Source of the DNA: Bermanella sp040371755
GTDB taxonomy: Bacteria; Pseudomonadota; Gammaproteobacteria; Pseudomonadales; Oceanobacteraceae
Length of the DNA stretch: 64,000 nucleotides
Direction of reading: 5' to 3'
Assembly: GCF_040371755.1 (NCBI RefSeq)
Contig: NZ_BAABWE010000002.1
Location: 62,001-126,000 of the forward strand
The notes below the pieces were generated by a model. The model saw nothing but the letters and a program-made list of their open reading frames with translations. It did not search any database and was not told the origin of the DNA. Shown here one piece after another: positions 18,832 to 27,430 of the stretch. Both the position numbers and the translations under genes were made by a program. Numbering within the stretch: position 1 is the stretch's first letter; each line of letters starts with the position of its first letter.

Positions 18832-19238
18832 GTTCTATCCTCAAAAAAATACCGCCGTATAAATAATAGTCAGGCCGAATAAATATGAGAGACATTCTAC
18901 ATTATTTAAAAATAAATTCAGATTTATTTATTAAAATCTATCACCTGAGCGACACATAAAACAGTTTATTTCGCAAATCACAGCAAAAAGAAAAGAAGTG
19001 AATACAAATTCACACAGTACAGTAAAGCACCCTAAAAGTCATCAATTAGTCACCTATGTGACAATTATAATTCCAACAGGAAATCACCTAGCCACACCCT
19101 AAAAGCAATATAAGGCCAACCCCAACCTTATTACGACAAATCCCTCTCCACAAAATCAGCAACCACAAAAAAACCGCAACCCTTACGAATTGCGGTTTTT
19201 TTAAACTTAAAACCCTGACCAGCAGGGTTTAAGTCAGA
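18832..19238. other. 407-base intergenic region between the two dehydrogenases
   Basis: The region is AT-rich and has no credible gene. It holds the terminator of the upstream gene (19170-19199) and presumably the promoter of the 17047-18831 dehydrogenase. One short inverted repeat, GTCAC-CTAT-GTGAC, sits at 19049-19062, about 220 bases before that start. I found none of the CAAAC-N4-GTTTG sites seen in front of the paralogue, so the two paralogues may be regulated differently. Confidence 0.5.
19170..19199 (-). terminator. Terminator of the acyl-CoA dehydrogenase at 19239
   Basis: AAAACCGCAA (19170-19179) pairs with TTGCGGTTTT (19190-19199) around a 10-base loop. A runs before the left arm give a T tail on the minus strand, and a T tail also exists on the plus strand, so it could work both ways. 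Confidence 0.85.
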
Positions 19239-21041
19239 TTAGAATGCAAAGTGTTCTGCATCTAGATCCATAAGTGTATCAGCACCCGCTAACATAGTTG
19301 CAGCGTGGCCTTTAGTACGAGGCAAAATACGAGTGAAGTAGAAGCGAGCCGTTGTTAGCTTGGCGTTATAGAAAGCCTCTTCAGTTGTACCAGCAGCTAG
19401 CGCAACTTGAGCCGCTTTAGCCATTTTAGCCCATAGGTATGCAAATGTTACATAACCAGAGTACATTAGATAATCAACAGAAGCAGAACCTACTTCTTCA
19501 CGGTCATTCATAGCAGTCATACCAATTTTCATGGTTAGATCGCCCCACTCTTTATTCAATTCAGCAAGCGGCGCAATTAGGTGAGCAAGCTCTGCGTTAT
19601 CTGCTTCTTCTTTACAGAATTTATGAACCAGTTTGGTGAAACCCTTCAATGACTGACCTTGAGTTGAAAGAACCTTACGACCTAACAAGTCAAGCGCCTG
19701 AATACCAGTTGTACCTTCATACAACATAGAGATACGAGTATCACGAACGATTTGCTCCATACCCCATTCAGCAATGAAACCGTGGCCACCAAATACTTGA
19801 ACACCATGGTTAGCAGCTTCAAAACCAGTTTCAGTGATGAATGCTTTAGCAATTGGCGTTAAGAAACCTAACAACTCATCAGCTTCTTTGCGCGCTGCTT
19901 CATCTTCACCTTTATGAACGATGTCGTTTTGCTGAGTCGTTAAATAAACCATTGCACGACCCGCTTCAGCAAATGCCTTTTGAGTTAACAACATTTTACG
20001 AACATCAGGGTGAACAATAATTGGATCAGCTGCTTTCTCTGGAGCTTTAGGGCCAGATAGAGAACGCATAGCTAGACGGTCTTTCGCATAGGCTAATGCA
20101 CCTTGGAATGAGCCTTCAGCTGCCGCAACACCTTGAATAGCTGTACCAATTCGCGCAGTGTTCATGAAAGTAAACATGGCGTTTAGACCTTTATTTTCAG
20201 GTCCAATTAGGAAGCCTTTAGCGCCGTCAAAGTTCATTACACACGTAGCATTACCATGAATACCCATTTTATGCTCGATAGAACCACAAGTTACACCATT
20301 ACGGTCAGCAACTTCGCCACCTTCAACATTGAATTTGGGCACGATGAATAGAGAGATACCTTTAGTACCTTCTGGAGCACCCGGCAGACGCGCTAGTACG
20401 ATATGCACAATATTATCAGCCATGTCGTGCTCGCCAGCAGAAATAAAGATCTTAGTACCAGAGATTGCGTAAGAACCATCAGCATTTGGCTCAGCTTTGG
20501 TTTTAAGAATACCAAGGTCAGAACCACAATGAGGCTCAGTTAGACACATGGTACCTGTCCACTCGCCACTTACTAATTTAGTAAGGTATTCTTCTTTTTG
20601 CTCTGGCGTACCCCAAACACTAATAGTGTTCATTGCACCGTGAGAAAGGCCCGGGTACATACCCCAAGACCAGTTCGCCGTACCGATCATTTCAGAAACA
20701 ACCGTACCTAGAGACTCAGGAAGACCTTGACCGCCAACATCTTCGCTGTGGGTCATTGAAGGCCAGCCGCCTTCTACATACTGCTTGTAAGCTTCTTTAA
20801 AGCCAGTAGGCGTTGTTACAGAGGCATCATCATGACGAGTACAGCCTTCGATATCACCACCACGGTTCAATGGTGATAATACATTTTCACAAAATTTAGC
20901 GCCTTCATTAATGATGGCATCAACCATATCTGGAGTAGCAACGTCAGCGTACGCAGGTAGATTAGCGTAGTGGCTAGGCATATCTAGCACTTCATCAAGT
21001 ACGAATTTAATTTCACGTAAGGGAGCTTTATATTCTGGCAT
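19239..21041 (-). CDS. Acyl-CoA dehydrogenase, long DmdC-like type (paralogue 2)
   Basis: At 600 residues it is clearly paralogous to the neighbouring enzyme, with matching blocks such as LTEPHCGSDLG, KAEPNADGSYAISGTK, QVFGGHGFIAEWGMEQ and YEGTTGIQALDLLGRK in the same order. It would dehydrogenate an acyl-CoA at the alpha-beta bond with FAD and pass electrons to ETF. The substrate is unknown; the length class includes long-chain enzymes and DmdC. Upstream are three sites resembling the PsrA operator (21169-21195 and 21279-21292), which fits control by a long-chain fatty acid signal. A crotonase lies upstream in the same direction but beyond a hairpin, so it is probably a separate transcript. 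Confidence 0.9.
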   Translation of the reverse strand: MPEYKAPLREIKFVLDEVLDMPSHYANLPAYADVATPDMVDAIINEGAKFCENVLSPLNRGGDIEGCTRHDDASVTTPTGFKEAYKQYVEGGWPSMTHSEDVGGQGLPESLGTVVSEMIGTANWSWGMYPGLSHGAMNTISVWGTPEQKEEYLTKLVSGEWTGTMCLTEPHCGSDLGILKTKAEPNADGSYAISGTKIFISAGEHDMADNIVHIVLARLPGAPEGTKGISLFIVPKFNVEGGEVADRNGVTCGSIEHKMGIHGNATCVMNFDGAKGFLIGPENKGLNAMFTFMNTARIGTAIQGVAAAEGSFQGALAYAKDRLAMRSLSGPKAPEKAADPIIVHPDVRKMLLTQKAFAEAGRAMVYLTTQQNDIVHKGEDEAARKEADELLGFLTPIAKAFITETGFEAANHGVQVFGGHGFIAEWGMEQIVRDTRISMLYEGTTGIQALDLLGRKVLSTQGQSLKGFTKLVHKFCKEEADNAELAHLIAPLAELNKEWGDLTMKIGMTAMNDREEVGSASVDYLMYSGYVTFAYLWAKMAKAAQVALAAGTTEEAFYNAKLTTARFYFTRILPRTKGHAATMLAGADTLMDLDAEHFAF

Positions 21042-21168
21042 GGCAACCTCTTAGCCTACAATCATAGGCCCAAATTGGGCCGTTGGTTATTCATTTAAGC
21101 TCGGTAACCGAACTCTCTCAAATTATCTGTCAGCACTTGAAATAGACGAGCTGGCCAGACTTAAACTT

Positions 21169-21195
21169 CAAACAAGTGTTTGAAACATACGTTTG
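21169..21195. promoter_or_regulatory. Two abutting PsrA-like operators upstream of the dehydrogenase
   Basis: CAAAC-AAGT-GTTTG (21169-21182) is followed immediately, sharing one G, by GAAAC-ATAC-GTTTG (21182-21195). Both fit the published Pseudomonas PsrA consensus (G/C)AAAC-N2-4-GTTTG(G/C). The first lies in the larger palindrome TTCAAACAAGTGTTTGAA. They sit about 130-155 bases before the ATG of the minus-strand dehydrogenase (21041). The match is seen; the regulator's identity is inferred. The 370-base region 21042-21411 holds no gene, only these sites, a third site and a hairpin. Confidence 0.62.
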
Positions 21196-21278
21196 CAAGT
21201 CAATTTTGTCAAGACTTTGCCTGATACTAAGCAATTAAATGCTGATGAAGTATAGTCAGTACAGGGATCTAAGCCATT

Positions 21279-21292
21279 AAAACAAGCGTTTG
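21279..21292. promoter_or_regulatory. Third PsrA-like site
   Basis: AAAAC-AAGC-GTTTG carries the same half-sites and 4-base spacer as the pair at 21169-21195, with one departure (A for G/C) at the first base. It lies about 240 bases before the dehydrogenase start and may strengthen the cluster. Confidence 0.5.
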
Positions 21293-21348
21293 AATATTTT
21301 ACGACAACTATGCAGAGTTGGATTACTAACACTTACGACAAGTTAGTA

Positions 21349-21380
21349 AAACTCAGCCAATTTGAAGTATGGCTGAGTTT
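21349..21380 (-). terminator. Probable terminator of the crotonase gene
   Basis: AAACTCAGCCA (21349-21359) pairs perfectly with TGGCTGAGTTT (21370-21380), an 11-bp stem with a 10-base loop, 32 bases after the crotonase stop. The T tail on the minus strand is short, so the stem is certain but termination is only probable. Confidence 0.55.
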
Positions 21381-21411
21381 CTACCAATCACATAATGAAT
21401 ACAAATGTATA

Positions 21412-22230
21412 TTATTTGAATGATGTACGATCAAGAAATGCTCGAGGCTCTTTACCCTTCGCTAGGCCATTGGCCATGGCGATCTTCTGATTTTTACGCC
21501 CCAATAAACGTAACTGGATTAAACGCTCCCATAACAACGCACCACGAGTGTCTTTTTTCCATGTTTTTTTGAACAGATACTTAGTGGCAGCAACCGCATC
21601 TGGGCTTTTTTCGCATATAACTTTGGCTAGCGCTTCGGCATCTTCAAGGGGGTTAGCACTCAACTTACTGATTAAGCCATACTGGGCACCTTCTTCACCA
21701 CTGAAAAAGCGTCCCGTCATGGTCAGTTCTTGGGCTATGTCCACACGGGTTAAGCGAGACAACGTCGCCATACCGCTCATATCAGGAATCAAGCCCCATT
21801 TCATTTCTAAAATAGATAGATTGGCATCCGGCGTGGCGATTCGGTAATCACACCCAAGAATAATCTGCATACCACCGCCAAAGCAGTTGCCGTGTACGGC
21901 CGCGATCACAGGCACAGGTAGGTCACGCCAGATATGAGCAACACGCTGAAACATATTATCTTTGCTCCAAGGCAACTTAATAAAGAATTTGGGCATCATC
22001 ATTGGATTCTTAGCCGCTGAAGCAAAATCCAACCCAGCGCAAAAACTTGGCCCCTCCCCCTTTAATATGACACAACGAATGCTAAGGTCTTTACGGATTT
22101 CCTTCGCGGCTGCCACAAGCTGCAGAATCATAGCCTGATCCAAGCCGTTATGTTTTTCAGGACGATTTAAAGAGACATAAGCAATACTATTGCTCACTTC
22201 AACAAGTACACGACTTTGAGGCTGGGTCAT
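21412..22230 (-). CDS. Crotonase / enoyl-CoA hydratase family protein
   Basis: This 272-residue crotonase-fold enzyme has the oxyanion-hole segments GPSFCAGLDF (about residues 63-72) and HGNCFGGGMQIILGCD (about 113-128). The position of the first catalytic Glu of classic hydratases is occupied by Gln in GMQ, and MKWGLIPDMSG supplies an acidic region further on. It could be a hydratase, an isomerase or another crotonase reaction. Its neighbourhood with two acyl-CoA dehydrogenases suggests beta-oxidation, but it is separated from them by a hairpin. It starts 63 bases after the NIF3 gene. Confidence 0.85.
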   Translation of the reverse strand: MTQPQSRVLVEVSNSIAYVSLNRPEKHNGLDQAMILQLVAAAKEIRKDLSIRCVILKGEGPSFCAGLDFASAAKNPMMMPKFFIKLPWSKDNMFQRVAHIWRDLPVPVIAAVHGNCFGGGMQIILGCDYRIATPDANLSILEMKWGLIPDMSGMATLSRLTRVDIAQELTMTGRFFSGEEGAQYGLISKLSANPLEDAEALAKVICEKSPDAVAATKYLFKKTWKKDTRGALLWERLIQLRLLGRKNQKIAMANGLAKGKEPRAFLDRTSFK

Positions 22231-22293
22231 AATTCTGGCTTATATGAAATAAAGGGGCATTCTAGCTCGCCTTACCTTAAAAAATAAAGGCAA

Positions 22294-23049
22294 CTAGACG
22301 GGATTATCTATATCAACAAATAATACATCTAAACCAAATTGCTGAGCTAGGTGCTCTCCCAGTGCTTTGGCACCATACCTTTCTGTGGCGTGATGACCAG
22401 CCGCATAAAAGTGCGTGCCTGACTCCCGCGCGTTATGCACACTAGGCTCGTTTATTTCACCAGTAAGGTACGCATCAATTCCTTGGTTTATGGCGTATTG
22501 CATATAACTTTGAGCGCCACCGGTACACCAAGCAATGGTTTCGATGATATCGTCTTGCTCACCAATATGCTGAGGCATGCGATTGAGCCTAAGACCAATG
22601 TGCTCAAATAGCTCTCCTGCTGTCATAGGTTGAGCTAAACGCCCCACCAGCCCCGGAGTCCCACTATCATTTGGGTCTATAGGCCCTGTCACTTCAAAAT
22701 CCAATACATCGGCTAACTGCACGTTGTTTCCTAAAGTGGCGTGGCAATCCAACGGCAGATGATAAGCCAGCAATGAAATATCATGTTTAAGCAAGGTTTG
22801 AATGCGCTGTTTCTTAATACCTATAATGGCTTCTGGCTCGCCTTTCCAAAAATAACCATGGTGTACCAAGATAGCATCAGCACTTTGTGCTACCGCCGCA
22901 TCAATTAAATCCTGACACGCCGTGACCCCTGTGATAATACGCTTTATGTCAGGGGAGCCTTCAACTTGCAGGCCATTTGGGCAGTAATCTCGAAATTGAT
23001 TTACTTGTAGTTCACTATTTAGATAACTGACCAGCTCGTTTAACTTCAT
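22294..23049 (-). CDS. NIF3-family dinuclear-metal protein (YbgI-like)
   Basis: At 251 residues it matches the short NIF3/YbgI family, which forms hexameric toroids with a di-metal site. The likely ligands are in ILVHHGYFWKGEP, AYHLPLDCH and AAGHHATERYGA. Characterised members have been linked to GTP cyclohydrolase-like or radiation-resistance roles, but no firm biochemical job is agreed. It is divergent from the AlgW protease; the same pairing occurs beside algW in Pseudomonas. A shadow frame on the other strand begins near its start. Confidence 0.9.
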   Translation of the reverse strand: MKLNELVSYLNSELQVNQFRDYCPNGLQVEGSPDIKRIITGVTACQDLIDAAVAQSADAILVHHGYFWKGEPEAIIGIKKQRIQTLLKHDISLLAYHLPLDCHATLGNNVQLADVLDFEVTGPIDPNDSGTPGLVGRLAQPMTAGELFEHIGLRLNRMPQHIGEQDDIIETIAWCTGGAQSYMQYAINQGIDAYLTGEINEPSVHNARESGTHFYAAGHHATERYGAKALGEHLAQQFGLDVLFVDIDNPV

Positions 23050-23102
23050 ATCCCATACTCATTTGCGTAAACTTGCCCCATTCTCGAAGATTTGGTGCTC
23101 AG

Positions 23103-24191
23103 ATGCAAAAGCCTGGTTTTATATCTTGGTCAATTATGATGGGACTGGTCATTGCTAGCCTTGCCCTTCATTTTATCCCCAGCAACAATAATGGCTATGA
23201 GCCAGTAAAGTCGTATGCCCCTGCGGTGAATAAAGCGGCTCCTGCGGTTGTCAATATATACACAAGTAAAACCATCAACCAGCAAGCCCACCCACTTCTG
23301 GCTAATCCGTTTTTCAGGCGCTTTTTTGAGCGGGCACCCGTACCTAAAAGCCGAATTCAAAACAGTTTAGGCTCCGGTGTAATTATTGCCGAACAAGGCT
23401 TAATTATTACCAACAACCATGTCATTGCAGATGCCGATGAAATTCTCATCGCCCTAAAAGACGGACGAACGGCTAACGCAAAAGTCATTGGAACCGATCT
23501 TGAAACAGACATTGCCCTACTTCAGATTTACCTTAAAGAACTCCCTGTCATTGAGTTCTCTAAAGATAGCAACTTACAAGTGGGTGATATCACCCTAGCC
23601 ATTGGCAACCCATTTGGTGTAGGACAAACAGTGACCATGGGTATCGTCAGCGCCACGGGACGCAACCAATTAGGTATCACCACCTATGAAGATTTCATTC
23701 AAACAGACGCTGCCGTCAATCCCGGAAACTCAGGAGGCGCATTAGTCAATGCCGATGGCAAGCTTGTGGGAATCAATACAGCCATTTACAGCAAGTCTGG
23801 CGGAAACCAAGGTATCGGGTTTGCCATCCCTCTGAATCACGCCTTAAGAGTGGTGGACAACCTATTAAAATACGGCCATGTAATTCGTGGCTGGCTCGGA
23901 TTAGAGACCCAAGAACTGTCTCCGTCTCTTAAAAAAGCATTTGGCCTACCAGACCAACTACAAGGCCAAGTGGTAGTAGGGGTTGTTGATGGCGGCCCAG
24001 CGTTTGATGCTGGCTTACTAGAAGGGGATATCGTCACGCACTTTAATGGGAAAGAAGCCAATAAGGGCACTGATACCATGCGCCAAATAGCCAACCTAAT
24101 GCCCGGAGATAAAATAAAACTAGGGGCAATTCGTAATGGCGAATTTTTAACATTTGAAGCAACCCTAGGTATCCGCTTGCCTAAGCAATAA
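23103..24191 (+). CDS. algW: AlgW/DegS-type periplasmic serine protease with PDZ domain
   Basis: Taking ATG 23103, the protein has 362 residues: an N-terminal membrane anchor (about 8-25), a trypsin-like domain with His106 (TNNHVIAD), Asp136 (ETDIALL) and Ser210 (NPGNSGGA), and one PDZ domain (about 260-350). A single PDZ and an uncleaved anchor mark it as DegS/AlgW rather than DegP. These proteases sense misfolded outer-membrane proteins and cut the anti-sigma factor RseA/MucA to free sigma-E/AlgU. A TTG start ten codons upstream (23073) is possible but would add residues ahead of the anchor. It is divergent from NIF3, with a strong terminator after it. Confidence 0.92.
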   Translation: MQKPGFISWSIMMGLVIASLALHFIPSNNNGYEPVKSYAPAVNKAAPAVVNIYTSKTINQQAHPLLANPFFRRFFERAPVPKSRIQNSLGSGVIIAEQGLIITNNHVIADADEILIALKDGRTANAKVIGTDLETDIALLQIYLKELPVIEFSKDSNLQVGDITLAIGNPFGVGQTVTMGIVSATGRNQLGITTYEDFIQTDAAVNPGNSGGALVNADGKLVGINTAIYSKSGGNQGIGFAIPLNHALRVVDNLLKYGHVIRGWLGLETQELSPSLKKAFGLPDQLQGQVVVGVVDGGPAFDAGLLEGDIVTHFNGKEANKGTDTMRQIANLMPGDKIKLGAIRNGEFLTFEATLGIRLPKQ

Positions 24192-24218
24192 AATCTGAAA
24201 TAACAAAAATAAAAATAA

Positions 24219-24248
24219 AAAAGCCCAGTCGTATCTGACTGGGCTTTT
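24219..24248. terminator. Bidirectional terminator between algW and the aldehyde dehydrogenase
   Basis: AAAAGCCCAGTC (24219-24230) and GACTGGGCTTTT (24237-24248) form a 12-bp stem with a six-base loop. Runs of A before it and T after it provide U tails in both directions. It serves the two convergent genes. Confidence 0.93.
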
Positions 24249-24302
24249 TTGTTTTTAACTCATACTAAATAATTAAAAAAAGCAATACTAAATTATTAGT
24301 TT

Positions 24303-26039
24303 TTAATTATCTGCATACGCAATACGTTTAAAATTCAGCAAGTGCTTATAACTTACATTATCGCTTGTGGCACCACCACCTTGCGTACCACAACCTAATG
24401 TCCAAGATAACTGCAATCCATTATTTGCACCAATGCAACCCAAAGTACCCGGACCATTCACCAATACCCGACTAACATCGGAATACTGAGCAAACTGATT
24501 CACTAGTTCTTCATTTTCACTATGCATAATCGCAGTGTGGCCTGCACCCTCATCCGACAGAATTGCCTTGGCAAGATCCAAAGCCTGCTGATCATTTTGA
24601 ATTTTAGTCACCGATAACACTGGCAATAATTTTTCTTTTAATAAAGCTGTTCCATGGGGCTGACGTTCGGTCGCTGCCAAAATTAATTTAACAGGATAGT
24701 CGCGCTTAATACCTAATTCATCACACACATCTTGTGCACTTTTTCCCACAAAGCGGCTATCTAATTTATTATTTGAAAATACAACTTCTAATAATGCATT
24801 TAATTCAAAGTCATTAAATACCGCCGCACCTGCATTTACAGCCGCCTGCAAAAAATCATCGTAAATACTGACATCAACTAATAGATTATTTTCTGAGCCA
24901 CATACAATTCCATTATCAAAACTTTTACTGAAAACCACATCTTGAGCTGCTTTTTTTACATCGCAGGTTTTTTCAATCCAAACAGGAGCATTACCTTTAC
25001 CCACACCAATAGCAGGTGTACCGGATTGATAAGCTGACTTCACCATAGACGGCCCGCCCGTTGCCAAAATAAAGTGCACCCCCTCATGAGCCATAAAGGC
25101 TTGAGTTAATGCACGTGAAGATGGCTGTTGCGCAGTTTGCACCAAGTTAACCGGTAAATTATGTTGCTTTAAAACTTTCTGAATAAGCTTAACAGTTTCA
25201 TTGCCCACATTTTTTGCTTTTCTGTGACTACTAATAATGATGGCATTACGTGACTTAAGTGCAATCAAACATTTAAAGGTTAATGTTTCTACTGGATTAG
25301 TCACCGGAATCATAGCAAAAACCACACCCATGCTATTGGCCACTCCCCGAGAACCATCATCAATTTCAATAATACTACCAACACCCGGTTTACCTTTTAA
25401 ATCTTCGGCAACCGCTAACGTACCCAATTGAATTTTTTGAATTTTATTTTCAAGTACGCCCATGCCGCTTTCCATTATCACCATTTGCGCAAGTTTTTCT
25501 GAATGACTATTCACCTCATGTGCAATTGCCATAATCGCTTGATCAATTATTTCCTCGGGTAATGTTTGTATTTCTGCATACGCTTGATTCGCACCACTTA
25601 CAATAAATTCAACTTCTTTAATGGGTGCTAAATTTAATGCATTATCAACTTGGTTTTGCAAAGAAACGTCAAACTGTTTACTTAATGATTGTAAAATTAA
25701 CGAATAAAAATCTGGCTGCTCAGTCAGGATTTTTCGCAATTGCAGAATATCCAAGGGAATTACTTCTAAATTTGTTTTTGCAATAAAATTATACGGCAAT
25801 ACCGCACCACTTAAGAGCTCCTTTGCACCAATACAGTCACCATCTTTGAACAAAACAGGTAACTGTGCACGTCGGTCTAGTTCACTATCTTGTACTTCCA
25901 TCGCAACTTCACCAGATACAATATAAAAACACTGGTGAACGTTACTTCCTTGTTGAATTAAACACTGTTGAGCTGACATAGTTTTATGAATAAAACCACT
26001 TAGATAATTCAAAAATGTGTAAGAGTCGATAGTTTTCAT
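24303..26039 (-). CDS. Acylating aldehyde dehydrogenase with fused N-terminal Crp-type effector domain
   Basis: The start is ATG 26039, behind an AAGGAAAG ribosome-binding site, giving 578 residues; the frame is open 18 codons further up but without such a site. Residues about 15-125 are a cyclic-nucleotide-binding beta barrel (FYIVSGEVAMEV, GAKELLSGAVLPYNFIA). Residues about 140-578 are an aldehyde dehydrogenase of the CoA-acylating AdhE/EutE/SauS branch: IPVTNPVETLTFK, GVGKGNAPVWIE, and SKSFDNGIVCGSE with catalytic Cys380. That branch turns an aldehyde plus CoA and NAD into acyl-CoA. The barrel keeps the cassette Glu74 but has YNF where cAMP-binding proteins have the key Arg, so cAMP binding is doubtful. 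I know no named enzyme with this fusion. It is divergent from two unfamiliar genes (26186-28435). Confidence 0.82.
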   Translation of the reverse strand: MKTIDSYTFLNYLSGFIHKTMSAQQCLIQQGSNVHQCFYIVSGEVAMEVQDSELDRRAQLPVLFKDGDCIGAKELLSGAVLPYNFIAKTNLEVIPLDILQLRKILTEQPDFYSLILQSLSKQFDVSLQNQVDNALNLAPIKEVEFIVSGANQAYAEIQTLPEEIIDQAIMAIAHEVNSHSEKLAQMVIMESGMGVLENKIQKIQLGTLAVAEDLKGKPGVGSIIEIDDGSRGVANSMGVVFAMIPVTNPVETLTFKCLIALKSRNAIIISSHRKAKNVGNETVKLIQKVLKQHNLPVNLVQTAQQPSSRALTQAFMAHEGVHFILATGGPSMVKSAYQSGTPAIGVGKGNAPVWIEKTCDVKKAAQDVVFSKSFDNGIVCGSENNLLVDVSIYDDFLQAAVNAGAAVFNDFELNALLEVVFSNNKLDSRFVGKSAQDVCDELGIKRDYPVKLILAATERQPHGTALLKEKLLPVLSVTKIQNDQQALDLAKAILSDEGAGHTAIMHSENEELVNQFAQYSDVSRVLVNGPGTLGCIGANNGLQLSWTLGCGTQGGGATSDNVSYKHLLNFKRIAYADN

Positions 26040-26185
26040 CTTTCTTTCCTTAGCAAGAGCGCCACTGCAAACTGTCGGTAACAATCTAATCATATAATAC
26101 TTGTAAGAACAATTTATTACATTAGAATTAGCTCACAATAATTAAAAAGCATATATGAAATATATTTTTCAAAAAGGAACTAAAA

Positions 26186-27406
26186 ATGGAACGCTTAAAC
26201 AGGCGTGAGGTAGAGCAAATACTTGGTATTTACCCTCCCTTTAGAATTAAGGATATGATTTTGAACTTAGAGCAAGAAGTGCTTGAAGTTCAAATCGAGG
26301 AAACCAATAAAAAAACCCGAAACTTATTTGCGAATACTAAACAGAATACACGCAAAGTACGCTGGCACCATACCAAAACAGGCCGCTTTGATACCGTGAT
26401 TGAATTACATGCATCAAAAAATGCCTTTTCAAAACACCGAACATTAAATCCTCCTGCTTTTATAGGTCCTGAAAACGCGCAGTACACATATCAACTGCAA
26501 CAGGCTATTTTGTTAGCGGCTGGAAACTCCCTAAACTCAGAGACCATCCATAGCCTTACAGGAGTTAGTCGCTCTTTAATTAGTCAAATAATTGCAGACA
26601 ATCAAGAGCACCAGCAAGAAAGTAAAGTTCAAAGCCAATTACCTTTAGAAACCGACCCTATCTGGCGAAATATTATTAAACATGAAGTCAGTTTTAAAAC
26701 TAACTTCCCTCCATTAAAGTTTTTGATTTCTCGCTTAGAGCTTACTTGTTTTAATAATATAGACGACCCAAGTATCATTCAGGACTCGGTTTCGACACTT
26801 CGTCAATTTTTTATTAAAAATCGCACCCAATTAAAAAGCGAGTACGCACAAATCGGGGTTATTGAACAACCTAGAAGTCAGGCGCAAGCAAATCAAACCA
26901 GTAGTAATAATAAAAATAAGAAAGTTACATTAACTATCGATCATCCGATCTGGCACAGTATTCTTTCTGGCGAAGTCGATTTATTGTCTAAGAATACCGG
27001 CCTTAATTTATATATTGCTCAACTTAAAAACCTATATCGTAAATCCGATATCACACAAACTGAGCAGTTTCAGATATCTAAAGAGCTTTTGTCATACCTG
27101 AAAAAGAACATGGCCAAGCTTAAACCCGAATTAATGTCTATTTCTAAAATGGTTCGTCAGTTAAATGAACAATCAACCGAAAAAGAATTGCCTGATAACA
27201 ACCATAATGTTTGGCAAGACATTGTTCAGGGTCGTATTTTTATTGAATCAAATCAAATGGCGTTAAAACTTTTATTAGTAAAAGCCCGTGCAGCTGAGGA
27301 TATATCTGAGGGCAGCGAAATGTTACATCAGTATTTTACCAAAAACCTACGCGCATTAACGACCGAAGTTAAACAAATAGAAGAGCACCTAGCCGTTGCG
27401 AGCTAG
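26186..27406 (+). CDS. Unrecognised protein with three internal ~65-residue repeats
   Basis: The 406 residues start at ATG 26186 behind AAAAAGGAAC. Residues 1-140 form an N-terminal part with a VRWHHTKTGRFDTVIELHA segment, faintly like the N-terminus of ISL3-type transposases but without their cysteines, and a helix-turn-helix-like stretch (about 118-137, LTGVSRSLISQII). Then come three repeats at about 157-223, 253-319 and 340-402, each with pattern (D/H)-x-x-W-x-x-I-x-x-G/H-E/R followed by Leu-rich helices and a final KN-x3-L-x2-E. Polar linkers (Gln/Asn/Lys-rich, 225-250) separate them. There is no signal peptide or membrane segment. It is divergent from the cNMP-domain dehydrogenase by 146 bases and 24 bases ahead of the next gene. 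Scaffold or DNA-binding adapter are both possible; I do not assign a function. Confidence 0.75.
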   Translation: MERLNRREVEQILGIYPPFRIKDMILNLEQEVLEVQIEETNKKTRNLFANTKQNTRKVRWHHTKTGRFDTVIELHASKNAFSKHRTLNPPAFIGPENAQYTYQLQQAILLAAGNSLNSETIHSLTGVSRSLISQIIADNQEHQQESKVQSQLPLETDPIWRNIIKHEVSFKTNFPPLKFLISRLELTCFNNIDDPSIIQDSVSTLRQFFIKNRTQLKSEYAQIGVIEQPRSQAQANQTSSNNKNKKVTLTIDHPIWHSILSGEVDLLSKNTGLNLYIAQLKNLYRKSDITQTEQFQISKELLSYLKKNMAKLKPELMSISKMVRQLNEQSTEKELPDNNHNVWQDIVQGRIFIESNQMALKLLLVKARAAEDISEGSEMLHQYFTKNLRALTTEVKQIEEHLAVAS

Positions 27407-27430
27407 GTGACAAGGATGAAATAAATAAGT

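Noticed and set aside
19049..19062. GTCAC-CTAT-GTGAC considered as a CRP site.
   Set aside because: The arms are in the reverse order (TCAC...GTGA) from the CRP consensus TGTGA-N6-TCACA, and the dyad is far from the start.
26186..26605. The ISL3-like look of the N-terminus considered as a mobile element.
   Set aside because: No terminal inverted repeats, no zinc cysteines and no DDE catalytic region; the gene is embedded in a two-gene unit.
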